From Aliivibrio sifiae (GTDB lineage: Bacteria; Pseudomonadota; Gammaproteobacteria; Enterobacterales; Vibrionaceae), in the NCBI RefSeq assembly GCF_002954715.1, contig NZ_MSCP01000001.1:1149453-1213452 (forward strand): 64,000 nucleotides of DNA, read 5' to 3'. Position 1 is the stretch's first letter. Each line of letters starts with the position of its first letter. Shown here piece after piece: positions 39,154-46,764 of the stretch. Both the position numbers and the translations under genes were made by a program. The notes beneath the pieces are model-generated. The model was not told the DNA's origin and searched no databases. It saw only the letters and a list, made by a program, of their open reading frames with translations.

Positions 39154-40329
39154 ATGCCTTCGCAGTATAGAATAAAAAGGATTGTTGAAATCGGAGACAC
39201 ATTACATCGATGTGGCTGCGCTCCCTACAAAGTAGAGCGTTACACTACTTTTTATGCCAATAAGCATGGTGTAAATTGTATGATCCAAGCAACTCCTACC
39301 GCAATTAATTACCAATTTCCCGACGACAATAATGCCGTCATTTTAAAAAGGCATAAACCTGCCAGTATTGATTTGGGCTTACTCGCCAATACAATTATCC
39401 GTTTGCAACAACCATTAACAGAAAACCCACCGCCACCAGCAGAAAGTGTATTCTTTCCTACATGGATTATCGCCCTTGCTAATGTATGTATTCCCCCCGC
39501 TTTCTTAATGCTAGTCGGCTCAACTTATGAAGCACTATGGGTCAGTTTTTTACTTGGGTTTGTTGTATGGGCCTGCCAAGCAATTTGTACCAAACGACGC
39601 AGTCTTGCGGTTGAATTCTTCAGTGCTGTTATTGTCACCCTCATCGTTACTTTCATTGCTAGTCTAGGCGTTCCCATCCCTGTTCTTGGTCTTTGTATCG
39701 CCGCTATCGTTCTCTTTGTTCCCGGGCTTTCTATTGCCAATGCTTTAGAGTGTTTAGCCTTTAATGATTTGGTTTCAGGTACTAGCTTGCTTGGCCAATG
39801 CTTCCTTACTCTTATTAAGCTTTTTATTGGGATCATTATCGGTCTTCATATTGGTGAGGCTCTATGGGGTGTACCTGAATCCATTGACTACCAAAATGAA
39901 TTTCCATTGTGGCTACAAATTGTAGGACTTCCATTAATTTCATTTTCGATTGGTGTCATGTTTAAAGCAAGGCCTATAGATATGGTTTATAGCTTACCAG
40001 TAGCAATATTGGGAATGTGGGGACCATTCTATCTTGGCTTTGATGGCGGTTGGGTTGTTGGTACTTGGGTAACGACAGTATTGATCACCTTATATGGCAC
40101 TTGGATCGCTAAAAAATTAGATTTAACTGGCATCATTTTTATCATGCAAGGGATTATTATTTTAGTTCCAGGGAGCAGAGTCCTAGTCAGTGCCAGTCAA
40201 AGCGTTTTTAATGCTTCAATCCTACCGATTCCAAGTATTGGTTTATCTGCCCTATTTATGTTTTCAGCTATCGTTGCAGGACAAGTCACAGCCTATTCAA
40301 TCTATTCACCCAAAATAGACCGCGACTAA
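39154..40329 (+). CDS. ThrE-type threonine/serine exporter family protein
   Basis: 391 residues from ATG 39154 (MPSQYRIKRIVEIGD), chosen because AGGG stands nine bases ahead; ATG 39148 is the alternative. The N-terminal ThrE domain begins with the conserved DTLHRCGCAPYKVE segment, and about ten transmembrane helices follow, with the fused DUF3815-type second half. Members export threonine/serine by proton exchange; the substrate here is inferred. A shared bidirectional terminator separates it from efpL. Confidence 0.85.
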   Translation: MPSQYRIKRIVEIGDTLHRCGCAPYKVERYTTFYANKHGVNCMIQATPTAINYQFPDDNNAVILKRHKPASIDLGLLANTIIRLQQPLTENPPPPAESVFFPTWIIALANVCIPPAFLMLVGSTYEALWVSFLLGFVVWACQAICTKRRSLAVEFFSAVIVTLIVTFIASLGVPIPVLGLCIAAIVLFVPGLSIANALECLAFNDLVSGTSLLGQCFLTLIKLFIGIIIGLHIGEALWGVPESIDYQNEFPLWLQIVGLPLISFSIGVMFKARPIDMVYSLPVAILGMWGPFYLGFDGGWVVGTWVTTVLITLYGTWIAKKLDLTGIIFIMQGIIILVPGSRVLVSASQSVFNASILPIPSIGLSALFMFSAIVAGQVTAYSIYSPKIDRD

Positions 40330-40351
40330 TTTTTAATATTACCAATATAAA

Positions 40352-40390
40352 AAAGGCCAGAAACTCAATAAGCTTCTGGCCTTTATTTTT
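40352..40390. terminator. Bidirectional terminator between the ThrE-type gene and efpL
   Basis: Eleven-base arms AAAGGCCAGAA / TTCTGGCCTTT with an 11-base loop, T-runs on both strands; it serves both converging genes. Confidence 0.93.
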
Positions 40391-40410
40391 ACGATATTTA
40401 CCGTTTTAAA

Positions 40411-40977
40411 TTATGCACGACTCATGAACTTGTGTTCAGTCGTGTTAATTTTCACTTTCTCACCGTTAGCGATATATTCTGGAACTTGTACAGTTAAACC
40501 AGTTGTCATTGTTGCAGGCTTAGTACGAGCACTTGCAGACGCACCTTTAATTGAAGGTGCTGTATCAACGATAACTAAATCTACAGCTGAAGGTAATTCA
40601 ATCGCAACTGGAGCACCATCAACGATAAGAATTTGAAGGCCTTGTGTCTCTTCAGAGATGAAAAGTAACTCTTCTTCAATCGCTTCTTTGTTAAAGTTGT
40701 ATGGAGTGTAATCTTCTACATCCATGAAAACGTACTCATTACCATCAACATAAGAGAAAGTCGCACTACGACGGCTAAAATCAGCTAAAGTGATAATATC
40801 ATCTGATTTAAAGCTCTCGTCTGCTTTAGAACCAGTTGCTACATCATACATACGCATACGGAATAACGTTGCGCCAGCGCGACCACTTGGTGTTAGCTTG
40901 CTGATTTCTTTAACGAAAAATACTTTACCGTTCAGTTCAATTGCTGAACCTTTTTTAATGTCACTTGCCTTTGGCAT
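40411..40977 (-). CDS. efpL: Elongation factor P-like protein EfpL (YeiP)
   Basis: 188 residues in three beta-barrel domains as in EF-P. The loop that reaches the peptidyl-transferase centre reads [13 protein letters not shown] with Arg33 at the tip, the mark of EfpL rather than EF-P (Lys34). EfpL relieves ribosome pausing at proline and some other motifs. Single gene with a terminator. Confidence 0.95.
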   Translation of the reverse strand: MPKASDIKKGSAIELNGKVFFVKEISKLTPSGRAGATLFRMRMYDVATGSKADESFKSDDIITLADFSRRSATFSYVDGNEYVFMDVEDYTPYNFNKEAIEEELLFISEETQGLQILIVDGAPVAIELPSAVDLVIVDTAPSIKGASASARTKPATMTTGLTVQVPEYIANGEKVKINTTEHKFMSRA

Positions 40978-41073
40978 GATAAAAAATCCATAAATAATTG
41001 GTAAGTGGAAAATACCATGAACTTTTTATATCTCCAATAATTATGTGCTTGAAACTCGCGATTTATCGACTAT

Positions 41074-41967
41074 TTATTGGGCTCTTGACTCAATCATTGC
41101 TTCTTTTCGGCCTTGCTGCCAAGATCGCAACATAGTTACCGCAGTATAGAGAACAACAAAAGATACTAACCAAGCAAGCATTTCAACATCTAATGATTTT
41201 ACGATAAAGGCTGCGATGAACACACCAATAGAGCCCGTAACCACCACCACTAATGCTGCTCTTGAATTCAATGCTTCTTTTTGAATGAAATTACCTGATG
41301 AGAAGAAGCATAAAAATGCGCATGAACACATCATGATCGGAAATGCCGCCAATGGATTCATCCCTAATAGATAGATCATAGTCATGCATGGCGCATATAA
41401 ACCGATTCCGACGGTCATCAATGCCCCAAAGATAAAATTACCGATAACAGCAATAATTAACTTTTCACCAGATAAACCAAGAGCATCACCACCTAATGGG
41501 AATAGATGAAATTGACCAGCAAACATCAGTAATGCAACAACAAATAATGCACCAGTCATTATTAAACGAATAAGCTGACGATCAAAATTAGAAACTAGAC
41601 GAGCACCAATTGTTGCACCCGCACACGCAGCAACAATTAAGCTAAGCAACGTAGTTAAATCTACATTGACTGCGGTCAAAAATATCAAAGCTTGAAATAC
41701 CGTCGCCATGGTTGCTTGAGCATTCATTGTGCCGGGTAAGTCTTTATCATCAAGAAGTTTAAATTGCTTATATCCTGCTGTTTTTATCGCAAAACTGCCA
41801 ACACCTAACGTATCAAAAAAGTTAGCCACACCACCAATTAAACCAATAGCCCATATATTGGTCTGCTTCTCAGATTCTCTTTTTTTCATCCATAATTTAA
41901 TAAGCATATAAAGAAAGATAATGCCTCCAATAACTAGGCTAATCTGTAAGAGCAAAAGAACGGTCAT
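41074..41967 (-). CDS. TSUP (TauE/SafE) family membrane permease
   Basis: 297 residues with about eight transmembrane helices in two related halves, each with a glycine-rich GxxxxxDTLGVGSFAIKT / NFIFGALMTVGIGLYAPCM-type segment. TSUP proteins move small organosulfur or carboxylate anions (sulfite, sulfoacetate, glyoxylate). The substrate cannot be read from sequence, and neighbours give no hint. Confidence 0.85.
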   Translation of the reverse strand: MTVLLLLQISLVIGGIIFLYMLIKLWMKKRESEKQTNIWAIGLIGGVANFFDTLGVGSFAIKTAGYKQFKLLDDKDLPGTMNAQATMATVFQALIFLTAVNVDLTTLLSLIVAACAGATIGARLVSNFDRQLIRLIMTGALFVVALLMFAGQFHLFPLGGDALGLSGEKLIIAVIGNFIFGALMTVGIGLYAPCMTMIYLLGMNPLAAFPIMMCSCAFLCFFSSGNFIQKEALNSRAALVVVVTGSIGVFIAAFIVKSLDVEMLAWLVSFVVLYTAVTMLRSWQQGRKEAMIESRAQ

Positions 41968-42252
41968 GATAATTCACACGATAGTAAGAAAGGCGCAAAT
42001 AGTAATCCAGTTTTATCTTAAAAACCAGCCAACGCCCTTATAGCATAAGGCTTAGGTATTTATTCAAAATAACAATCAATCCATATAATTAACACCCAAG
42101 AACAAAATCATCATTAATATTGATATATAAGTCACCTCAACTTGAGAATATGTACTTTTCTTTGTTTTTTTATGGTTATTTATAGGATGGTTTGATGTGT
42201 TAGTTTGAAAAAAAGTGATAGGTTTGTTGGTTAAACTTATAAATAAAAATCT

Positions 42253-43017
42253 ATGATGAAAAATAAACTATTATGCATTTCAATGTTACTTGCCGCTTCA
42301 TGCTCGGCTCACGCAGATCGCTTAAATGATATCCAAGAATCAGGAGTACTTCGTGTTGGTACCACTGGAGATTACAAGCCCTTCTCTTCGTTCGATGGGA
42401 AAAGCTACATTGGTTACGATATTGATGTGGCAAAACATGTCGCAACACAACTTGGGGTAAAACTAGAGTTAGTTAAGACTTCTTGGAAAAACCTGATCCC
42501 TGATTTAAATGCCGATAAATATGATGTGGCTATGGGAGGAATAACCCGAAAAATGCAGCGTCAACTGCACGCAGAGCAAACTCAAGGTTACATGACTTTT
42601 GGTAAATGCTTTTTAGTTGCTAAAGGAAAATCTAAGCAGTTCAATACTATTGATAAAGTAAATACCGACAAAATTCATGTTGGTATTAATATTGGTGGTA
42701 CTAACGAAGTCTTTGCAGATACGCATTTACAAAAAGCCAGCTTCACACGCTATGAAAATAACTTAGATGTACCTCAAGCTGTTGCGACAGGAAAGATAGA
42801 CGTTATGGTGACTGAAACACCTGAAGCTCTCTATTATCAGGCAACAGATAAGCGATTAGAAGCAACTCGATGTGAGAACCCATTTACCAAAAGTCAATTT
42901 GGTTACCTTGTACCTAAAGGTGAACAAGAGCTATTAAATACAATGAATTTCATTATGGATGAAATGAAATTGAAAGGAATTGATGAAGAGCTAATGAAAA
43001 AAAATTCACTTCGATAA
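42253..43017 (+). CDS. Periplasmic PheC-like cyclohexadienyl dehydratase or solute-binding protein
   Basis: 254 residues with a signal peptide (cleavage near SAHA-DR, residue 22). Type II periplasmic-binding fold beginning LRVGTTGDYKPFSSFDG, the opening of cyclohexadienyl dehydratases such as P. aeruginosa PheC; an acidic residue is kept in VMVTETPEALYYQ, where PheC has its catalytic Glu. PheC makes phenylpyruvate from prephenate in the periplasm. No ABC permease genes lie nearby, which argues for a free enzyme. A solute-binding role is the alternative. Confidence 0.75.
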   Translation: MMKNKLLCISMLLAASCSAHADRLNDIQESGVLRVGTTGDYKPFSSFDGKSYIGYDIDVAKHVATQLGVKLELVKTSWKNLIPDLNADKYDVAMGGITRKMQRQLHAEQTQGYMTFGKCFLVAKGKSKQFNTIDKVNTDKIHVGINIGGTNEVFADTHLQKASFTRYENNLDVPQAVATGKIDVMVTETPEALYYQATDKRLEATRCENPFTKSQFGYLVPKGEQELLNTMNFIMDEMKLKGIDEELMKKNSLR

Positions 43018-43044
43018 TCCTTAATTTTTAAAACCTAATTATAA

Positions 43045-43082
43045 AAAAGAACGTAAAGATAACTATCAATACGTTCTTTTTT
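43045..43082. terminator. Bidirectional terminator
   Basis: Arms AAAAGAACGTA / TACGTTCTTTT (11 bases) with a 14-base loop and T-runs both ways, between the PheC-like gene and the converging TVP38 gene. Confidence 0.9.
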
Positions 43083-43090
43083 ATTTAAGG

Positions 43091-43774
43091 TTATTCTGCT
43101 TTTATTCGTCTTTTTTGGATCAAATTAATCACAAATTTAATCGCAATTGGGAAGACCCCAAGTAACGCTAACGAACCTAATATTTGAGGAGAAATCAATC
43201 CAGATAACGACGTAATCTCTGATAGTTGTGTACCAGCATTAAGGTACACCATAGTTCCTGGTAGCATACCTAATTGACTAAAGAGATAGAAGCGCCCTGC
43301 ACTGATCTTCGTTAATCCCATGAGCAAGTTAATAACAAAAAATGGGAAAATAGGAATTAATCGTAGTGTGAGTAAGTAAAAAGCACCATCTCTCTCTACG
43401 CCTTGGTTGATAGGTACAAGTTTATCTTTAAATTTGTTATCTACCCACTCCCTTAGCAAATAACGACTGCTTAAAAAGGCAATAGTCGCGCCGATACTAC
43501 TCGCAAAAGAAACCAGTAACAAACTCCACCAAAAACCGAATAGAGCTGCACCAAGTAATGTAACAACGGCTGCTCCTGGAATAGATAATGCAGTAACAAC
43601 AACATAGGCAAAAAAGTAAGCTGCACTATAAAAGAAAAGATTTTCTTGTATGTCACTTTGAAGTGACTGATGAAAGCCTTTAATTTGTTCAAGTGTCAGT
43701 AGGTGCCCAAAATTAAAATACACTACAGAAAACGAAACCAATAAAACCGCCAATAAGATCAGTTTTTTATTCAT
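43091..43774 (-). CDS. TVP38/TMEM64 (VTT domain) membrane protein
   Basis: 227 residues with about six hydrophobic segments and the VTT/SNARE-associated core (SIPGAAVVTLLGAALFGFWW, LRLIPIFPFFVINLLMG). Distantly related to DedA proteins, several of which move polyprenyl or other phospholipids. It lies two bases after the two-domain glutaredoxin gene and so is under the same operator-bearing promoter (44373-44424). Confidence 0.88.
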   Translation of the reverse strand: MNKKLILLAVLLVSFSVVYFNFGHLLTLEQIKGFHQSLQSDIQENLFFYSAAYFFAYVVVTALSIPGAAVVTLLGAALFGFWWSLLLVSFASSIGATIAFLSSRYLLREWVDNKFKDKLVPINQGVERDGAFYLLTLRLIPIFPFFVINLLMGLTKISAGRFYLFSQLGMLPGTMVYLNAGTQLSEITSLSGLISPQILGSLALLGVFPIAIKFVINLIQKRRIKAE

Positions 43775-43776
43775 AA

Positions 43777-44352
43777 TTAACTCCCTATTTTGGCATCGGT
43801 ATTCATCGTTTTAGTCAAGTTATCAAAACCACCAATATACTTACCATCTATCCAGATCTGCGGCACTGTGACCGGCGTTTTCTCACCAATAATGGCTTTA
43901 ACTTCTGGGATCATTCTATATAACGCAGCACTGTCTTTAACCACATCATGATAAGTATATTCAACGCCAGCAGCATCAAGCGCGGCTTTGGCTTTTATAC
44001 AAAATGGACACGTTGCTTTACCAAATACAACATTTCCTTTAATTTCATCTCGTTTAGCAACTTGAGCAATAACAGCCTGAACAAGAACACCACGATTTAA
44101 GGCTTCCCCTTCACTGATCACTTTATCTTCAACAATAATGATCGGCGCATGCCATGCTTTCAGTTTTAATGGTTCCCACCAATGAGATAACCAATCTTTA
44201 ACTTCAAGCTCAATAGGGATCCCCGTAAGCTCAGTATTAAATGTATCTTGAAGGATATCTTTAGTTAACGTGCATTCTCCGCAAGGGATATTAACCTTAA
44301 ATGGTCCCCAACTACCTGCCCAACGATATAACGTAATTTTAATTGGCTTCAT
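43777..44352 (-). CDS. Two-domain thioredoxin-fold protein with C-terminal glutaredoxin
   Basis: 191 residues. The C-terminal part (about 105-191) is a glutaredoxin with active-site Cys115-Pro-Phe-Cys118 (GKATCPFCIKAKAAL) and the TVPQIWIDGKYIGGFDNL GSH-binding end. The N-terminal part (1-100) also looks thioredoxin-like and has its own Cys24-Gly-Glu-Cys27, followed by a W-rich WLSHWWEPLKLKAWHAPIIIVE segment. A thiol-disulfide role in the cytoplasm is likely. The promoter carries a copy of the TetR-type operator, so this gene and the TVP38 gene behind it belong to the regulon of 44959. Confidence 0.85.
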   Translation of the reverse strand: MKPIKITLYRWAGSWGPFKVNIPCGECTLTKDILQDTFNTELTGIPIELEVKDWLSHWWEPLKLKAWHAPIIIVEDKVISEGEALNRGVLVQAVIAQVAKRDEIKGNVVFGKATCPFCIKAKAALDAAGVEYTYHDVVKDSAALYRMIPEVKAIIGEKTPVTVPQIWIDGKYIGGFDNLTKTMNTDAKIGS

Positions 44353-44372
44353 AATTTATCCCTTACCGATAA

Positions 44373-44401
44373 AAATTAAACTGAACTGTTTAGTTTAATT
44401 T
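44373..44401. promoter_or_regulatory. TetR-type operator, copy 1 (glutaredoxin promoter)
   Basis: A 29-base dyad centred on 44387 with one mismatched pair; inner part CTGAAC-T-GTTTAG, flanked by AAATTAAA and TTTAATTT. Almost the same as the copy at 45603. It covers the -10 box of the minus-strand promoter, 21 bases before the start of the glutaredoxin gene. Confidence 0.88.
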
Positions 44402-44424
44402 AGCTTATATCAAATTTAAGTCAA
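44392..44424 (-). promoter_or_regulatory. Promoter of the glutaredoxin-TVP38 pair
   Basis: On the minus strand: TTGACT (44419-44424), 16 bases, TAAATT, the last box inside the operator. The TTGACTTAA start, the 16-base spacing and the TAAATTAAACTAAACAG run are the same as in the DUF417 promoter at 45580. Confidence 0.75.
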
Positions 44425-44556
44425 CCATTAAAAAACAAAAAGACATAATTAGTTAACTTAATGATAGTCGCTATTTTTATGCTATGAATACGGTATAGGT
44501 GATAAATGGTGAGATAACCATCTATTTAGTAGTGATTAATCTGCTTAGTCTTAAAA

Positions 44557-44937
44557 CTACAGATAATTTGAGAGTTCTATCAAGTTACCATCTGGATCCC
44601 TAAAATAGATAGATATAATCTTACCCAGAGCTCCTGTTCGTTCGACTGGCCCATCAATAATCGTAAGGCCTTGCTCTTCTATGTGTTTTTTTACTTCTGT
44701 AATGTTCGTATTCACAATAAAGCAAAGATCAGCACTTCCATCTTTTACATTCAGAGCTTTTGGTTCAAATTCATAACCTTGTTCATGTAGATTAATCTTC
44801 TGCTCACCAAATAACAAAGCGACTCGCTCTTCACCAAAGGTTATGTACTTCATTCCAAGCACTCGAGTATAAAAATCTACCGTGTTATTAATGCTTTTTA
44901 CTGTCAGTACAAGATGATCTAAATGACTAATTTCCAT
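44557..44937 (-). CDS. VOC (glyoxalase-fold) protein
   Basis: 126 residues, one vicinal-oxygen-chelate domain of two babbab units: ISHLDHLVLTV with the first metal-ligand His, ...GKIISIYFRDPDGNLIELSNY with the terminal Glu. Close in type to STM3117/GLOD5-like lactoylglutathione-lyase-like proteins. It lies 21 bases after the TetR gene on the same strand, so both share the autoregulated promoter. A role in removing a reactive aldehyde or another electrophile is inferred from this. Confidence 0.85.
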   Translation of the reverse strand: MEISHLDHLVLTVKSINNTVDFYTRVLGMKYITFGEERVALLFGEQKINLHEQGYEFEPKALNVKDGSADLCFIVNTNITEVKKHIEEQGLTIIDGPVERTGALGKIISIYFRDPDGNLIELSNYL

Positions 44938-44958
44938 GATGGCACCCCACCTTAAATG

Positions 44959-45519
44959 TTATTCCGACTTAAAAATGATATCTAAAAACAATTGATGAGC
45001 TAATTCAATAAGTGATATATCTTTCGTTAATTGTAGTGATGCTAATAAGCCGTTATAAACTAGTCCTGCTTTTTTAGCTTTCAATTCCGCATTACCAATA
45101 TCATGTCTTTTTAAAAGTGCGATTAATAAATCTTGAGTTTTTTGCTTATATCGAGCACTAACCTCAGTAATAGCCTTATCTTCATTACTGTATTCACTAA
45201 AAGCAAGTTGGAAGTAACAGCCATTAAATGAATCAATATCAATACAAGCTGCAAGGCCTTCAAAACGTAGAGCTATTTTTTCTTCTAGAGTCAGGTCTGT
45301 ATTCTCAAAAAGTACCTTTACACTCGATAAAGATTGCTCACTAAAGAGCTCTAACGCATTAACAATCAAATTTTCTTTAGATTGAAAATATTTATAGATA
45401 GTCGCTTTTGATAAACCAGTAGCTGCGGTGATCTTATCCATGCTTGTACCATGAAACCCATGCAGAGCACATAATTCTATCGTTTTTTGTAATGCATTCA
45501 GTCTCTTTTCTTCTTTCAT
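44959..45519 (-). CDS. TetR-family repressor of the local stress regulon
   Basis: 186 residues from ATG 45519 (MKEEKRLNALQKTIEL), with GAGGAG about 9 bases ahead. The N-terminal helix-turn-helix (about 8-55) reads HGTSMDKITAATGLSKATIYKYF. The ligand domain has Cys92 and Cys101 (NGCYFQLAF); the second lies about where the redox Cys106 of NemR is, and Cys17 is in the DNA-binding part. Three copies of one dyad stand in its own promoter, that of the divergent DUF417 gene and that of the glutaredoxin-TVP38 pair, so it likely represses all of them until an electrophile or oxidant binds. The ligand is not known. Confidence 0.92.
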   Translation of the reverse strand: MKEEKRLNALQKTIELCALHGFHGTSMDKITAATGLSKATIYKYFQSKENLIVNALELFSEQSLSSVKVLFENTDLTLEEKIALRFEGLAACIDIDSFNGCYFQLAFSEYSNEDKAITEVSARYKQKTQDLLIALLKRHDIGNAELKAKKAGLVYNGLLASLQLTKDISLIELAHQLFLDIIFKSE

Positions 45520-45544
45520 GACATCTCTCTCCTCTATTAGTTCC

Positions 45545-45573
45545 ATAGTAACAAAATAAACTGTTTAGTTCAA
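45545..45573 (-). promoter_or_regulatory. TetR gene promoter with operator copy 2
   Basis: On the minus strand TTGAAC (45568-45573), 17 bases, TACTAT (45545-45550). The dyad TAAAC-T-GTTTA with flanks (45554-45570, one mismatched pair) fills the spacer, the classic place for autorepression. Confidence 0.78.
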
Positions 45574-45579
45574 AAATGG

Positions 45580-45607
45580 TTGACTTAATACAATTACACT
45601 ATAAATT
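45580..45607 (+). promoter_or_regulatory. DUF417 gene promoter
   Basis: TTGACT (45580-45585), 16 bases, TAAATT (45602-45607). The -10 box is inside operator copy 3. It is back to back with the TetR promoter. Confidence 0.75.
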
Positions 45608-45631
45608 AAACTAAACAGTTTAGTTTAATTT
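45603..45631. promoter_or_regulatory. TetR-type operator, copy 3 (DUF417 promoter)
   Basis: A perfect 29-base dyad centred on 45617: arms of 14 bases with core CTAAAC-A-GTTTAG. It covers the -10 box and the start point and ends 10 bases before the DUF417 start codon. Confidence 0.92.
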
Positions 45632-45641
45632 GTGAAAAAAA

Positions 45642-46094
45642 ATGAACAATCAAACCATAACCAACACACATAGAGATACATCTTTAGGATATAAATTAGG
45701 CGTATTTGGTGTCGTCATAACCCTACTATGGATCGGAGTTTTTAAATTTACACCAACAGAAGCCGCTGCAATAGAACCCCTTGTTGTCAATCACCCTTTA
45801 ATCGGTTGGGTATATAACTTTATATCGGTACAAATGGTCTCAAACATTATTGGATTAACTGAAATCATCATTGCTATAGGGCTTATCGTTGGATTCTTTA
45901 ATTCTAAAGTGGGCTACGTTTCAGGGATCCTTGCCCTACTGACCTTTATTACAACATTAAGTTTTTTAGCTACAACCCCAAATACATGGAAAATGGTTGA
46001 TGGTGTGCTAACCACTAACTTTTTCTTATTAAAAGATATTGTGTTTATTTCAATTTCTTTATTAGTGATTGAGCATAATAAAAAGTATATCTAA
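45642..46094 (+). CDS. DUF417 membrane protein (RclC/YkgB-like)
   Basis: 150 residues with four transmembrane helices (about 18-36, 60-85, 90-108, 125-143) and the DUF417 pattern LLWIGVFKFTPTEAAAIEPLVVNHPLIGW. E. coli RclC, of the same family, belongs to the reactive-chlorine resistance operon. Its operator (45603-45631) ties it to the TetR regulon next to it. The ribosome site is weak (GAAAAAAA). Confidence 0.88.
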   Translation: MNNQTITNTHRDTSLGYKLGVFGVVITLLWIGVFKFTPTEAAAIEPLVVNHPLIGWVYNFISVQMVSNIIGLTEIIIAIGLIVGFFNSKVGYVSGILALLTFITTLSFLATTPNTWKMVDGVLTTNFFLLKDIVFISISLLVIEHNKKYI

Positions 46095-46103
46095 AGCCGA
46101 TAA

Positions 46104-46142
46104 AAAAGCCTGCTCAACATTATGTTAAGCAGGCTATTATTT
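46104..46142. terminator. Bidirectional terminator between DUF417 gene and yciA
   Basis: Stem AGCCTGCTCAACAT / ATGTTAAGCAGGCT (14 pairs with one mismatch), A-run before and T-rich run after. Confidence 0.9.
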
Positions 46143-46206
46143 TTTGATGTTAAACAGAAATCACGACAAGCACTTTGTAAGCTCTACTTAATACCAAGCA
46201 TGATAG

Positions 46207-46617
46207 TTATGAATGTTTAGGTATTGCTCTTGGTTTACCATTTGAATCAATCGCGACATAGTTAAATGTTGCTTCGCACACCTGAAAACGATGGCTAATT
46301 TCATCTTCTTTAATTGGTTTCACCCAAACTTCTAAATCAATCGACATTGATGTACGTCCAATTTTCGTACACTCACCATAACAGCAAACAACATCACCAA
46401 CACTTACCGGTTTTTTAAATGTAATGCTAGATACTGACACCGTCACAATACGTCCACCTGAAATTTCCTGAGCTAAAATTGCACCCGCTAGGTCAAGTTG
46501 AGACATAATCCAGCCACCAAAGATATCACCATTAGCATTTGTATCTGCAGGCATAGAAAGAGTTCGAAGAAGTAGCTGCCCTTTTGGTGCTTGATTGGTG
46601 TTTAATTCAGTTATCAA
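46207..46617 (-). CDS. yciA: Acyl-CoA thioesterase YciA
   Basis: 136 residues, a single hot-dog domain with the active-site helix segment TNANGDIFGGWIMSQLDLAGAI and the VGDVVCCYGE strand. It hydrolyses a broad range of acyl-CoA to free acid and CoA. It is flanked by two related hairpins (46104 and 46721). Confidence 0.92.
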   Translation of the reverse strand: MITELNTNQAPKGQLLLRTLSMPADTNANGDIFGGWIMSQLDLAGAILAQEISGGRIVTVSVSSITFKKPVSVGDVVCCYGECTKIGRTSMSIDLEVWVKPIKEDEISHRFQVCEATFNYVAIDSNGKPRAIPKHS

Positions 46618-46720
46618 AGTAGTTCTCCATATTTAATATTTTGAGAACCATATCACACTTTAAATTTATCGTCAGAGATATTCCTTTTTACTTAAGAGAA
46701 GTATTTATCTCTTATCTCTA

Positions 46721-46760
46721 AAAAAAGCCTGCTTAACGTTACGCTACGTAGGCTATTTTT
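46721..46760 (-). terminator. Terminator of the amidohydrolase gene
   Basis: Imperfect hairpin AGCCTGCTTAACG...CTACGTAGGCT with a T-run on the minus strand, just after the stop at 46765. Its left half is nearly the same as the hairpin at 46104 on the other side of yciA. Confidence 0.7.
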
Positions 46761-46764
46761 TGTG

